This document shows positions 28,844 to 37,414 of a DNA stretch of 64,000 nt, piece by piece. The stretch comes from Arthrobacter nitrophenolicus. Lineage in GTDB: Bacteria > Actinomycetota > Actinomycetes > Actinomycetales > Micrococcaceae. Position numbers and translations under genes: made by a program. The stretch is from positions 1 to 64,000 of the forward strand of contig NZ_AOFD01000017.1 in assembly GCF_000332815.1 (NCBI RefSeq), written 5' to 3'. Within the stretch, counting starts at the first letter, position 1. Each line of letters opens with the position of its first letter. Under the pieces are notes generated by a model, which saw only the letters and a program-made list of their open reading frames with translations, was not told the DNA's origin and did no database searches.

Positions 28844-29677
28844 ATGATTGAGCGCCACCGCTACTCCTACGGCCCGGACCCCAGCCAGTGGGGCGAGCTG
28901 TTCCTGCCCGCACGGCGTGCCGGAACCGGGTCCTTGGGCGTAGCGGTGGTCATTCACGGCGGCTACTGGCGCGCCAAGTACGGTGCGGAGCTGGGTGAGC
29001 CGCTGGCACTGGACCTGGCGGAGCACGGCGTCGCCGCCTGGAACCTGGAGTACCGGCGGGCGGGCAACGGCGGCGGCTGGCACGGCACCTTCCAGGACAT
29101 CCTGGCCGGTATCGACAAGCTGGATGAATTGGCCGGGCCGCACTCGCTGGACCTGGGAAAGGTAGTGGCGCTGGGCCATTCGGCGGGCGGGCACCTCGCG
29201 GTCTGGGCGGCGGGACGGGACAGGCTGGGCTCCCTGGATCTCCCGGAAGAGGACCGGGAGGTCCGGGCCCACCACGCGCGCGTCCGGCTCGCCGGCGTGG
29301 TGAGCCAGTCCGGCGTCCTGGACCTGGCAGGGGCGGAAAGGCTGCGCCTCAGCGACCGTGCGGTGGCCAACCTGCTGGGCGGACCGCCGTCGGACATTCC
29401 CGGCCGGTACCGGTACGCGGATCCGATGGCCGCGCTGCCGCTGGACGTCCCCGTCTTCGCCGTCCACGCGGAGGATGACGACGACGTCCCGCCGGTAATG
29501 TCCGCAGCGTACGTTGACGCGGGCCTCTCCGGGCCCGTGCCCCCGCAGCTGGTTACCGTTCCCGGTGACCACTTCGCGCTGATCGACCCCGGCGCGGAGG
29601 CCTACATCAGGTGCCGGGAATTGGTGGCGGAACTGCTGCGCCGCCCCCGGCCCGCGCCGGGCCCGTCGATTCCCTGA
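28844..29677 (+). CDS. Alpha/beta hydrolase (arylformamidase/BD-FAE-like)
   Basis: A 277-residue serine hydrolase with the oxyanion motif HGGYW, nucleophile elbow GHSAGG, an acidic loop (HAEDDDDVP) and a catalytic-type His (GDHFALI). The HGGxW motif is typical of kynurenine formamidase-like carboxyl esterases. No signal peptide. Its 3' end overlaps the 3' end of the convergent LacI gene by 71 bases. Tryptophan-pathway genes are not adjacent, so substrate is open. Confidence 0.85.
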   Translation: MIERHRYSYGPDPSQWGELFLPARRAGTGSLGVAVVIHGGYWRAKYGAELGEPLALDLAEHGVAAWNLEYRRAGNGGGWHGTFQDILAGIDKLDELAGPHSLDLGKVVALGHSAGGHLAVWAAGRDRLGSLDLPEEDREVRAHHARVRLAGVVSQSGVLDLAGAERLRLSDRAVANLLGGPPSDIPGRYRYADPMAALPLDVPVFAVHAEDDDDVPPVMSAAYVDAGLSGPVPPQLVTVPGDHFALIDPGAEAYIRCRELVAELLRRPRPAPGPSIP

Positions 29678-30671
29678 ACACCAACTCCATCGGGTCGAGG
29701 GTCAGCGGCTCGGCCGCGGTGTTGACCCCGCGGACTCGTGCGATCAGCTCCCCCATGCTCCGGGCTCCCAATGCCTCCAAGTCCATCCGGACGGTGGACA
29801 GGGCAGGGACCAGGAAGGCGGATTCGGCCATGTCGTCCCAGCCGAACACACTGACGTCCCCCGGGACCGAGATGCCTTTTTCATGCAGGGCACGGATAAC
29901 CCCGATGGCCATCTGGTCATTGGCTGCCACCACGGCGGTCACGTCCGGCAACCGTGCGATCTTCTTTCCGGCCGCATACCCTGAAGCGGGGGACCAGTCG
30001 CCGCTGGCGGTGCCGGCGGACCTCAACCCCAGCTCGGTGACGGCCTTTTCGTAGGCTGCCTTCCGGTTCCGGGCAGAGGGCCACGCCAAGGGCCCGGAAA
30101 CGTGGAAGAAGTCCTGATGTCCCAGGGACGCCAGGTACTCGACGATCGTCGCCGCGGCGGTGCCGTCCGCGAGGCTGCCGCGTGCGCGCATCTTGTTGTC
30201 GTATTCGCCGGCGACCACCAGCGGAATCCTGGCATCAACCTCTACCGCGGGCTTGGGCCGGGGCACGAAGGACAGGATGCCGGCGATGTCCTCGCCGGAC
30301 AGGAGGTTCCGCAGCTGCTGGGCCCGGTCCTCGGCGGTGCCTTCCATCGCCACCACGTCAACGCGGTAGCCGGCGGCGTGCGCAGCGGCCGCCGCGCCGT
30401 TGAGCATCCGGGTGGGGAAGTACAGCGAGGCCTCAGGGACCACCACCACAATGCGGTACAGCTCCCGCGAACGGAGCGCCCTCGCCGCGAGATTGGGGGT
30501 GTAGTTCAGCTCGGAAAGGGCCCTTTCGACACGCTCCAGCGTGCTGGGCTTCAGCGCTGTCTTATTCTTGAGGTAGCGCGACACCGTCTGGTGGGACACG
30601 CCTGCCCGTTCCGCAACGTCGTAGATCGTGGGGGCCTTCGGCTTCCCCTTGGCCTCGGCTTCCTGCGCCAT
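29607..30671 (-). CDS. LacI-family transcriptional regulator
   Basis: A 354-residue repressor: LacI helix-turn-helix and hinge (PTIYDVAERAGVSHQTVSRY ... NYTPNLAARALRSR, about 14-68) followed by a periplasmic-binding-like sugar sensor domain. Start at 30671 with GGGAGG upstream. It is the last gene of the run SBP-Gfo-DUF6807-cupin-LacI (93-base gap from the cupin gene), so it likely senses that pathway's sugar and may bind the dyad at 34949-34986. It converges on the alpha/beta hydrolase. Confidence 0.9.
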   Translation of the reverse strand: MAQEAEAKGKPKAPTIYDVAERAGVSHQTVSRYLKNKTALKPSTLERVERALSELNYTPNLAARALRSRELYRIVVVVPEASLYFPTRMLNGAAAAAHAAGYRVDVVAMEGTAEDRAQQLRNLLSGEDIAGILSFVPRPKPAVEVDARIPLVVAGEYDNKMRARGSLADGTAAATIVEYLASLGHQDFFHVSGPLAWPSARNRKAAYEKAVTELGLRSAGTASGDWSPASGYAAGKKIARLPDVTAVVAANDQMAIGVIRALHEKGISVPGDVSVFGWDDMAESAFLVPALSTVRMDLEALGARSMGELIARVRGVNTAAEPLTLDPMELVFRESTGPARAGGGAAVPPPIPGT

Positions 30672-30764
30672 GCCGGGCCTCCCTTCATCGATTGTTGCCG
30701 GGCCTGCGGGAGGAATAGGCTCCCAGCCTAGCCCCTCCCGCATCCCGGCAGCGGCAGCCCTGGT

Positions 30765-31505
30765 TCAGGCCGAATGGCCTCCATCCCACTTCTGCAGCAT
30801 CCCGCACATGCCGAAAATCCGCCCGGGTCCGTCTGGTGAGGACCGGGCCACGCCTGCGTCGGCGAAGTGGCCGAACCGTCCCGCGGCCAGCTCCTTGAGC
30901 CAGGCTCCGGTCCGCGCGGCTTCCGGTGCGATGGCTTCGTCCCACAGGGACTGCCAGGCGGGAATCCGCGACTGGACCAGGCGGACCGCGTCCTGCTGGA
31001 ACCGTTCCACCACCTCGTGCCGCCCCGCAATCGCCGCCTCCTTCAGTTGTTGGTAGCCGGCCAGGGCGGCGTCACGCCGGGCGCGAGCGGCTTCCTGAAG
31101 GGATTCCGACGGAGGCTGCGCGCCCAGGGACGCAGCCTCCGCGTAGCGGACAGGGTTGGCCAGGATATCCGCCTCGAAGGTCAGCACGGCGTCGCCCGCC
31201 TCGGGCAGCCCGCCGTTCTGCATGATGGCCAGGATCTCCAGGTTGTCCTCGTTGACCAGCCGGTGGATGGTCCCCGGGCTGAACCACAGGAGGTCGTTGG
31301 GCGCCAGGTCGAAGACTTCGTGGCCCGATGACCGGATTGTCTCAACCCTGCCCTTTCCGGCCAAGACCAGGTAAGCCTCGGTGGATGCAGTGTGCATGTG
31401 CGGGGAGCCGCCGCACACGCCGTCCGAGGCTTCCCAGTCATACACGCCCAGCCGGGTCAGGGCGACGGCACCCGGAAACGGTACAGCGGGTTGCCGGGTT
31501 GTCAT
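30765..31505 (-). CDS. Cupin-domain protein in a sugar operon
   Basis: A 246-residue protein with an N-terminal cupin barrel (about 25-115; metal-site residues in HMHTASTEAYLVLAGKGRVE and FSPGTIHRLVN) and a helical C-terminal half of unknown fold (about 130-235). Cupins of this kind are sugar isomerases or epimerases, or binding proteins. It overlaps the upstream DUF6807 gene by four bases. Catalysis is plausible but unproven. Confidence 0.8.
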   Translation of the reverse strand: MTTRQPAVPFPGAVALTRLGVYDWEASDGVCGGSPHMHTASTEAYLVLAGKGRVETIRSSGHEVFDLAPNDLLWFSPGTIHRLVNEDNLEILAIMQNGGLPEAGDAVLTFEADILANPVRYAEAASLGAQPPSESLQEAARARRDAALAGYQQLKEAAIAGRHEVVERFQQDAVRLVQSRIPAWQSLWDEAIAPEAARTGAWLKELAAGRFGHFADAGVARSSPDGPGRIFGMCGMLQKWDGGHSA

Positions 31506-32443
31506 GCCCCGGCCTTGACGGCACGGTGCTGCAGCGACTGCGCCGCTGACGTTGCAAGGTGCGCCAGCCGCTCCTGGTCCGAGTCGCCGTCGGCAATCAC
31601 TACCGCGTAGCGGTTCACCATGGTCTCACCCGCGGCGAAGGTGACCTCCTTGCTGAAGAACGGCGCCGGCCCGAAGCAGGCGAACGGCTCGGCGCGGGCA
31701 AACCATTCCGGCGGGTGCTGGGCGTTGGAGGCAGCGTCAGAGATCAGGATGGTGGAGTGCCGGCACGTGTTATCGTGCTGCCCCACGAAGGCCAGCCACG
31801 GGCCGCGGGTTCCCCGGAGGGCCTCGCCTGTTGTTCCGTCAGGGCCTACGATGCGGCCGCCGGCGAATTCCCGCGGTCCACGCCAGAATAGGCCGCCGTA
31901 GCCCGCGTTCTCGCGGCCTTCGGTGGTGGGGGACCCAATCTGGATGTCGGCGCCGGACACGTTGGTCATCGCCGTTTCGAACACCAAAGTCCAGGAGTCG
32001 CCGCCCGGTGCCGCGCTGATTCGCAGGGTGCGGATTTCGTCCACCACGTGGTTTCCGGCCTGCGTCCACCAGGTGAGGGCGTGCGAGAACCGGAAGCCGC
32101 CGTCGTCCGTGCCGGCGTCCAAGGTGCTCTCGTGCCGCATGCGCCCGTTATTGGGTAGCCACTGGTAATCTTGGCCGCGCCTGTAGCTGGGGCCGCCCCA
32201 GAAGTTGTCCTCGCCGAAATGGGGGAGTGACCAGGCGATGCCTTTGTGCCAGACGTGGTCCCAAGGCCGGTAGGCGCTGACGGTTTCGCCTGCGGTGGTG
32301 CGCAACGGGTGGAAGAACGGCCGGGGCGATTCGCGCTGTTCGTCGGTGGCGGCGTAGGTGTAGGTGGCGATTTCCTGGCCGCCGAGCATGACGGTGAAGG
32401 ACTGTGTGTTGTCCTGCCAAGTGATGGGTGCTGCGGTGCTCAT
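31502..32443 (-). CDS. DUF6807 (PmoA-like) family protein
   Basis: A 313-residue beta-rich protein recognised as DUF6807, once misnamed methane oxygenase PmoA: FHPLRTTAGETVSAYRPWDH, HKGIAWSLPHFGEDNFWGG and NAGYGGLFWRGPREF are characteristic. It is not a methane monooxygenase subunit. The family is found beside Gfo/Idh oxidoreductases in carbohydrate loci, consistent with its place here. Overlaps both neighbours by four bases (ATGA). Enzymatic activity unknown. Confidence 0.82.
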   Translation of the reverse strand: MSTAAPITWQDNTQSFTVMLGGQEIATYTYAATDEQRESPRPFFHPLRTTAGETVSAYRPWDHVWHKGIAWSLPHFGEDNFWGGPSYRRGQDYQWLPNNGRMRHESTLDAGTDDGGFRFSHALTWWTQAGNHVVDEIRTLRISAAPGGDSWTLVFETAMTNVSGADIQIGSPTTEGRENAGYGGLFWRGPREFAGGRIVGPDGTTGEALRGTRGPWLAFVGQHDNTCRHSTILISDAASNAQHPPEWFARAEPFACFGPAPFFSKEVTFAAGETMVNRYAVVIADGDSDQERLAHLATSAAQSLQHRAVKAGA

Positions 32444-33549
32444 GCGTTGAGTGTTTCCTCTTGTTTCCAGGGTTCCAGGTGTCCGTCCATGCGGGTGAAG
32501 AAGGGACTGGTTTCATCGATCTGCCCGCGGGCGATGGTGGTGCCGCTGACGCTCGAGGCGTAGATGGCGGCGGCCAGTTCCATGGTGGCGTAGGCGTGGG
32601 CAATGGAGACGGGCGGCTGCCCGCCTGCTTGGAGGCTGCGGAGGAGGGCCCGGTACTGTGCCGCGTGGCCGCTGGAGAGGTCCTCACCTTGGTTCCAGGA
32701 TTCGACGACGTCCTCCCGCCCAGGTGCCGGGGTGACGGTCCAGTTCGTGTCGCTGTAGCCGTAGAGGTGCTCGAGTTCCACTGTTGCGTTCTCGAAGTCC
32801 AGCCGTAGGTAGGACGTCTCCCGGGGGGAAATGACAGAGTTGATGACGGTGGCGATCGCCCCGGACTCGAAGCGGACGATGGCGGCCGAGGCGTCCTCGG
32901 TGTCCGTTCTGCGTGCCAGTTTTCCGGCGAAGGCGGTGACCTCGGCCCAAGGCCCCCAGAGGTGGAGCAGGAGATCGAACTGGTGGATGCCGTGTCCCAT
33001 GGTGGGCCCGCCGCCCTCCACGTCCCACAGCCCGCGCCAGGGGATGTCGAAGTAGGCCTGGTTCCGGAACCACAGGGTGTTGCAGGTGCCAATAAGTGGC
33101 CGTCCCAGTGCACCCGAGTCCTGCATCGCCAGCAGCCGGCGGGCACCGGAGCCGAACCGGTGCTGGAATACGCAACTCAGGGTGCCGGTGGATGCTGCCT
33201 CGGCCGTCTCCAGCTGGCGCATCTGGGCCAGGGACAGTGCCGGCGGCTTTTCGACGACGGCGTGCAGGCCGCGTGCCAGCGCCTCCAACGCGAGAGGGAA
33301 GTGGCTGGAAGGCGGAGTGCAGATGGCCACGAGATCCAGCCCGCCGCCGTCGAGTGCCTCTGCGAGGCTGGCGGCGGTCCTGGCGACGCCCCACTTCGAA
33401 GCGAAGTCCTGCGCACGTGCGGGGTCGAGATCAACGGCGGCCGCGAGTTCCACGCCCGGCTGGTCCCACAGGGCCTCCGCGTGGGCGTTCGCGATGCCGC
33501 CGGTGCCGATGAAGGCGGCGCGCAGTGGAGTGTTTTGCTGTTCAGTCAT
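32440..33549 (-). CDS. Gfo/Idh/MocA-family oxidoreductase
   Basis: A 369-residue sugar-type dehydrogenase: Rossmann motif RAAFIGTGGIANAHAEALWD, EKPPALS in place of the classic EKP motif region, and GGGPTMGHGIHQFDLLLHLW in the C-terminal domain. Second gene of the operon, two bases after the substrate-binding protein stop. It probably oxidises the imported sugar or its acid; cofactor NAD(P). Distinct from the ThuA-linked paralogue at 23937-25052. Confidence 0.88.
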   Translation of the reverse strand: MTEQQNTPLRAAFIGTGGIANAHAEALWDQPGVELAAAVDLDPARAQDFASKWGVARTAASLAEALDGGGLDLVAICTPPSSHFPLALEALARGLHAVVEKPPALSLAQMRQLETAEAASTGTLSCVFQHRFGSGARRLLAMQDSGALGRPLIGTCNTLWFRNQAYFDIPWRGLWDVEGGGPTMGHGIHQFDLLLHLWGPWAEVTAFAGKLARRTDTEDASAAIVRFESGAIATVINSVISPRETSYLRLDFENATVELEHLYGYSDTNWTVTPAPGREDVVESWNQGEDLSSGHAAQYRALLRSLQAGGQPPVSIAHAYATMELAAAIYASSVSGTTIARGQIDETSPFFTRMDGHLEPWKQEETLNA

Positions 33550-33551
33550 TG

Positions 33552-34850
33552 CTACTTCCGGAGTGAGGAGTTGAGTTCGTCGATGAAGGGCTGGGCTGCC
33601 TTTTTGGGCGTGGTGCGGTCGAAAAGGATGTCGGACGTGTAGCGGCTCAGGATCTCCAGGATGGTGCTGCCTCCGGCGGGGGTGATGGGCGGGGCCGGGC
33701 GCACCTCGTCGGCGATCGCATCAGTGAAGTCGATGGCCGCCTTGTCCGTTGCACCCAGTTTGGGCGTGATCGCTTCGCGGACCTTCGTATTGGCGGGGAT
33801 GCCCCGCTCCGTGAGCATGACGTCGCCCGCCGCCTGGCTGTTGGTCAGGTAGTTGAGGAATTTCTCGGCCGCCTTCTGGTGCCTGGTGCGGGACGAGACG
33901 GCCCAGAACATGGAGGCCTTGTAGTAGGCGCCCTGTTCCTTGGCCTGCGATTCGCCGGGGAGCCGCAGCAGCTTGAGTTGCTGGCCGCTGGCCGAGGAGA
34001 ATGCTGTGAGTTGGGTGCTGAAGATACCCGCCAGCCCCATCTCATTCTTGGCCAGTGCTGTCTGGTTAAGTGATGCCGCGGCGTTCTCGATGATCGCCGA
34101 CGGCTTCGGCGCCGCCCCGGACTCGGACAGCTCCTTGATGTTCTCCCAGAACGAGACCAGGGTTTCCGGCTTGATGACCACGTTTCCGTCGTCGTCGTAG
34201 AGCCGGTCGCCGTGCTGCCGGGCCCAGATATACAGGTCCTGGTCGCCGTAGCCCACGCCGACACCTGTGGCGCCGGTTCCGCTTGCGCTGATTTTCCGGC
34301 CGATCTCCTTGTAGTCCTCCCAGCTCCAGGTGGTGTCGTCCGGCATGGCAACCCCGGCCTTCTCCAGTACTGCAGGGTTGGCGGCGATGCAGAAGGTGGC
34401 CACGCCGGTCACCAAGCCCACCAGCTCCCCGTCCACTTCGCCGCTCTTGAGGGTGTCCCTGTCGATGCCGGAGGTGTCCAGGCTGAGTTTCTTCAGGTCC
34501 AGCAGGGCGCCGCGGTCACCGTATTCGCGGACGTATTTCTCGTCCATCTGGATGATGTCCGGGGCGTCGTTGGCTGCCACCTGGGTTGCGAGTTTGTCCC
34601 AGTAGCCGTTCCAGTCGCCGTATTCGCCTACCACCGTGATGTCGGGGTTTTCGGCGCTGAAGGCGTCAATGACTTTCTGGGTGGCTTTCTGCCGGGCGTC
34701 GCCGCCCCACCAGGAGAAACGGAGGGTGACCGGGCCGGATTCATCGTCGGCCGGGTTGGAGCCTGTGCCGCAGCCGGGCAGTACCAGGGCGGATGCGGCG
34801 GCGGCCACCGACAGCTGGAGTATGCTGCGCCGGGTTGGCGGGTAGGTCAT
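33552..34850 (-). CDS. Sugar ABC transporter substrate-binding lipoprotein
   Basis: A 432-residue extracellular binding protein of the family-1 sugar type. The N-terminus has a twin-arginine-like motif (TRRSILQLS) and lipobox ending in LPGC, so it is anchored to the membrane after export. The body (SWWGGDARQKATQKVIDAF ...) matches the usual fold. It is the first gene of the five-gene sugar operon. No permease or ATPase gene lies in the operon or within the window, so its partner is elsewhere or shared. Preceded by a TTGACA -35 and a large dyad. Confidence 0.9.
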   Translation of the reverse strand: MTYPPTRRSILQLSVAAAASALVLPGCGTGSNPADDESGPVTLRFSWWGGDARQKATQKVIDAFSAENPDITVVGEYGDWNGYWDKLATQVAANDAPDIIQMDEKYVREYGDRGALLDLKKLSLDTSGIDRDTLKSGEVDGELVGLVTGVATFCIAANPAVLEKAGVAMPDDTTWSWEDYKEIGRKISASGTGATGVGVGYGDQDLYIWARQHGDRLYDDDGNVVIKPETLVSFWENIKELSESGAAPKPSAIIENAAASLNQTALAKNEMGLAGIFSTQLTAFSSASGQQLKLLRLPGESQAKEQGAYYKASMFWAVSSRTRHQKAAEKFLNYLTNSQAAGDVMLTERGIPANTKVREAITPKLGATDKAAIDFTDAIADEVRPAPPITPAGGSTILEILSRYTSDILFDRTTPKKAAQPFIDELNSSLRK

Positions 34851-34948
34851 GAAGGTGCCTTTCTGTTGTGTCGTCGTCGACAGACAGTGCTACTAATGCC
34901 TGGAGTGCAGAGCGCTGGCCGGAACCAGGTTGGAAGGGGCAGCGAGGA

Positions 34949-34995
34949 AAGTGATCGATAACATTATTGTTTGTTACTGATCACTTTTTTGTCAA
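34949..34995. promoter_or_regulatory. Divergent operator/promoter between SBP operon and PfkB kinase
   Basis: AAGTGATC (34949-34956) and GATCACTT (34979-34986) are perfect 8-bp arms around an AT-rich centre. On the minus strand a consensus -35, TTGACA, lies at 34995-34990, so the dyad covers the likely -10 zone of the SBP operon. A LacI-family repressor, probably the one at 29607-30671, is the best candidate ligand. Confidence 0.55.
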
Positions 34996-35061
34996 CGATT
35001 TATTGATTACTTTCTGCCAGGCGGAAGCCGCCACTCGCCGTCGTCCGCTTTCTGGCAGAGT

Positions 35062-36002
35062 ATGACCATGCTCACTGTTATTGGCGAAGGCCTTGTTGAC
35101 GTTGTCCAGCGCGCCTCGGGAATCGAGGCCCACGTGGGCGGCAGCCCGCTCAACGTCGCGGTGGGCCTGGCCCGCCTTGACCACCCGGTGCAGTTCATCG
35201 GCCGCTACGGGCGGGACGCCTACGGCGACTCCGTGGCCGCGCACCTCCGCGCCAGCTCCGTCATGCTTCCTATGGGCCCGGATGACCTGCCCACCAGCGT
35301 GGCCACCGCCCTGATTGACGACGACGGCGCCGCCACCTACACGTTCGACCTCGCCTGGGAGCTTCCCGGCATCGCCGACCGGCTGGGCTTCATGCTGCAG
35401 GGCACCACCCTGCTGCACACCGGTCCATCGCCACGATGCTGGCGCCGGGCGCAACCGACGTCCTCGCCGCCGTCGAATACGCGCACCCGTCCGCCACCAT
35501 CAGCTTCGACCCCAACTGCCGGCCGAGCATCATCACGGACGTCGATTACGCCCGCCGCCACACCGAAAAGTTCGTGTCCCTCGCGGACGTGGTCAAGGCC
35601 TCCGACGAGGACCTGGCCTGGCTGTACCCCGGCGAGGATGTGCTGGAATCGGCCCGGCGTTGGATGACCCTCGGCAGGACCGAGCGGCCGGCCATGGTGG
35701 TGGTCACCCGCGGCGCGGCCGGCCCGTGGGGCATCACCGCCGCGGGCGAAGCGGAATGCCCGGCGCCCAAGGTGGACGTGGCGGACACCGTGGGCGCAGG
35801 GGATTCCTTCATGGCCGCGCTGCTGTCCGGCATCGTGGACCGCGGCCTGGACGGTGCCCAGAACCGCAAGGACCTGCGCGAACTGCCCGCCGAAAGCCTC
35901 GCCGAACTCCTCGAGCACGCTGCCAGGGCAGCCGCCGTCACCGTTTCCCGCCCCGGCGCCAATCCGCCGACGCGGGCTGAGATGAACGGGAGCGTGGCCT
36001 AG
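35062..36002 (+). pseudogene. PfkB-family carbohydrate kinase (frameshifted)
   Basis: A reconstructed 313-residue ribokinase/fructokinase-type enzyme that phosphorylates a sugar or sugar acid with ATP. The substrate-binding GGSPLNVAVGLARLDHPVQF and the catalytic DTVGAGDSFMAALLSG motifs are both intact. The frame breaks near 35423 (GGTCCATC where GGCTCCATC restores HTGSIATMLAPGA). Divergent from the SBP operon and likely co-regulated through the shared dyad. ATG 35062 or 35068 can start; neither has a strong ribosome site. Confidence 0.83.
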
Positions 36003-36035
36003 TAAGGGCTCAACCCCGGCGTTCCCATCCGTTCC

Positions 36036-36074
36036 GTGGATACCACCTATCCCAAATCCATGATTCCTGGATAG
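36036..36074. promoter_or_regulatory. GGATA/TATCC repeat cluster upstream of MFS gene
   Basis: GTGG-ATA-CCAC (36036-36046) is followed by CTATCC (36047-36052) and its inverted partner GGATAG (36069-36074). The alternating GGATA and TATCC elements lie about 90-130 bases before the MFS start, in LysR-like spacing; a LysR gene follows the transporter. Confidence 0.35.
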
Positions 36075-36162
36075 TCCCAGCCTTGCCACAGTGAGGGAAG
36101 TCACTTTTCGGCGCGCAGGCCGCGCCGATCCCTCCGTGACCACCAAGGCTAAGGAAAATTCA

Positions 36163-37380
36163 ATGGAGAATATTCAGCTCACGGGTACAGCCAGGACTGA
36201 AGCGCAGGGAACGTCAGGGACGCGTAAAGCCGGACGGCTGCAGGCAACCCTCCTGGTTGCCGGCAGTTGCATGCCGGTGCTGGGCGCCGTTCTTTTGGCG
36301 CCAATCCTTCCCACTTTAAGCCGGGTGTTTGCAGACACGCCCGGCGTCGCCATTCTGGTGCCCCTTACCCTGACGTTGCCGGCCCTGTTCGTGGCGCTTT
36401 TCTCGCCGCTGGCCGGCTACGTTGCGGACCGGGTGGGCCGTAAGCAGCTGCTGGTCTTCGCCATGATCGCCTACGCGGTGTTCGGGACGGCGCCGCTCTG
36501 GCTGGACACCCTCGAATCCATCGCCATATCCCGGGTGGGCGTCGGAATTGCGGAAGCAGCCATCATGACCTGCTGCACCACCCTGATCACCGACTATTAC
36601 GCAGGGGAACAGCGGAACAAATACCTCGGCCTGCAGACCATGGTGAGTGCGCTCGCCGCCACTGCATTCTTCGCCCTCGGCGGCGCCCTGGGCAGCATCA
36701 GCTGGCGGACGCCGTTCTGGCTCTATGCGGTCAGCGCCGTGATCGTTATCCCCATGATTGTCAAGCTGTGGGAGCCGGCGAAGACACTGGCTCCAACTGC
36801 GGCAAAAACGCCTTTGCCATGGCGGCAGATCGGTGCTCCGGCCGCAGTGACGCTGTTCGGCGGAATCGTCTTCTACGCCCTCATCGTCCACCTGCCGTAC
36901 GTCATCACGGGACTCGGCGTCGCCGACGCGGCCCTCATCGGACTCGCCGCCGCAATTGCATCCCTCGCCACGGCGGCAGGTGCCATCTCCTTCCGCTTCC
37001 TCGCGAAGCTGGGTACGCGGAACCTCCTGGCGCTCGCCTTCGGGCTGGCCGCCGTCGGACTCTCCCTGGTCTCCGTCGCAGGCAACGTGCCGCTGGCCAT
37101 CGCGGGGGCGGTGATTGCCAGCGCGGGAACCGGCGTGCTGCTGCCCACCCTGCTGACCTGGGCCGTCAACGGCCTCGAATTCCAGCAGCGGGGCCGCGGC
37201 ACGGGCATCTGGACCGGGACGCTCTTTATCGGCCAGTTCCTCACCCCCATCGTCCTCGGCGCGGCAGCGGCAGCAGCGGGCAGCCTCAGCCTTGCCCTGG
37301 GCGGGCTGGGCATCGCGTGTGCGGTAGCCCTTCTCGCCGTCCTGGTGCGGGGACCCCGGATGGTGCCTGTGGGTGGTTAG
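36163..37380 (+). CDS. MFS transporter
   Basis: A 405-residue twelve-helix major-facilitator protein. The loop motif is clear (GYVADRVGRKQLL), as is a second-helix acidic/aromatic pattern typical of drug or aromatic-acid carriers (SRVGVGIAEAAIMTCCTT). Start at ATG 36163 follows AAGGAAAATTCA; an upstream in-frame ATG at 36091 would add a charged leader. A LysR gene follows 34 bases later. Export or aromatic uptake are both possible, given the catabolic operon nearby. Confidence 0.85.
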   Translation: MENIQLTGTARTEAQGTSGTRKAGRLQATLLVAGSCMPVLGAVLLAPILPTLSRVFADTPGVAILVPLTLTLPALFVALFSPLAGYVADRVGRKQLLVFAMIAYAVFGTAPLWLDTLESIAISRVGVGIAEAAIMTCCTTLITDYYAGEQRNKYLGLQTMVSALAATAFFALGGALGSISWRTPFWLYAVSAVIVIPMIVKLWEPAKTLAPTAAKTPLPWRQIGAPAAVTLFGGIVFYALIVHLPYVITGLGVADAALIGLAAAIASLATAAGAISFRFLAKLGTRNLLALAFGLAAVGLSLVSVAGNVPLAIAGAVIASAGTGVLLPTLLTWAVNGLEFQQRGRGTGIWTGTLFIGQFLTPIVLGAAAAAAGSLSLALGGLGIACAVALLAVLVRGPRMVPVGG

Positions 37381-37414
37381 GGCGGCATAAGTCCGGCCCG
37401 GATAACCTGAGGGT

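Noticed and set aside
31502..32443. Methane monooxygenase subunit PmoA
   Set aside because: The name is a legacy label for DUF6807; the protein is soluble, lacks the membrane helices of true PmoA and sits in a sugar operon.
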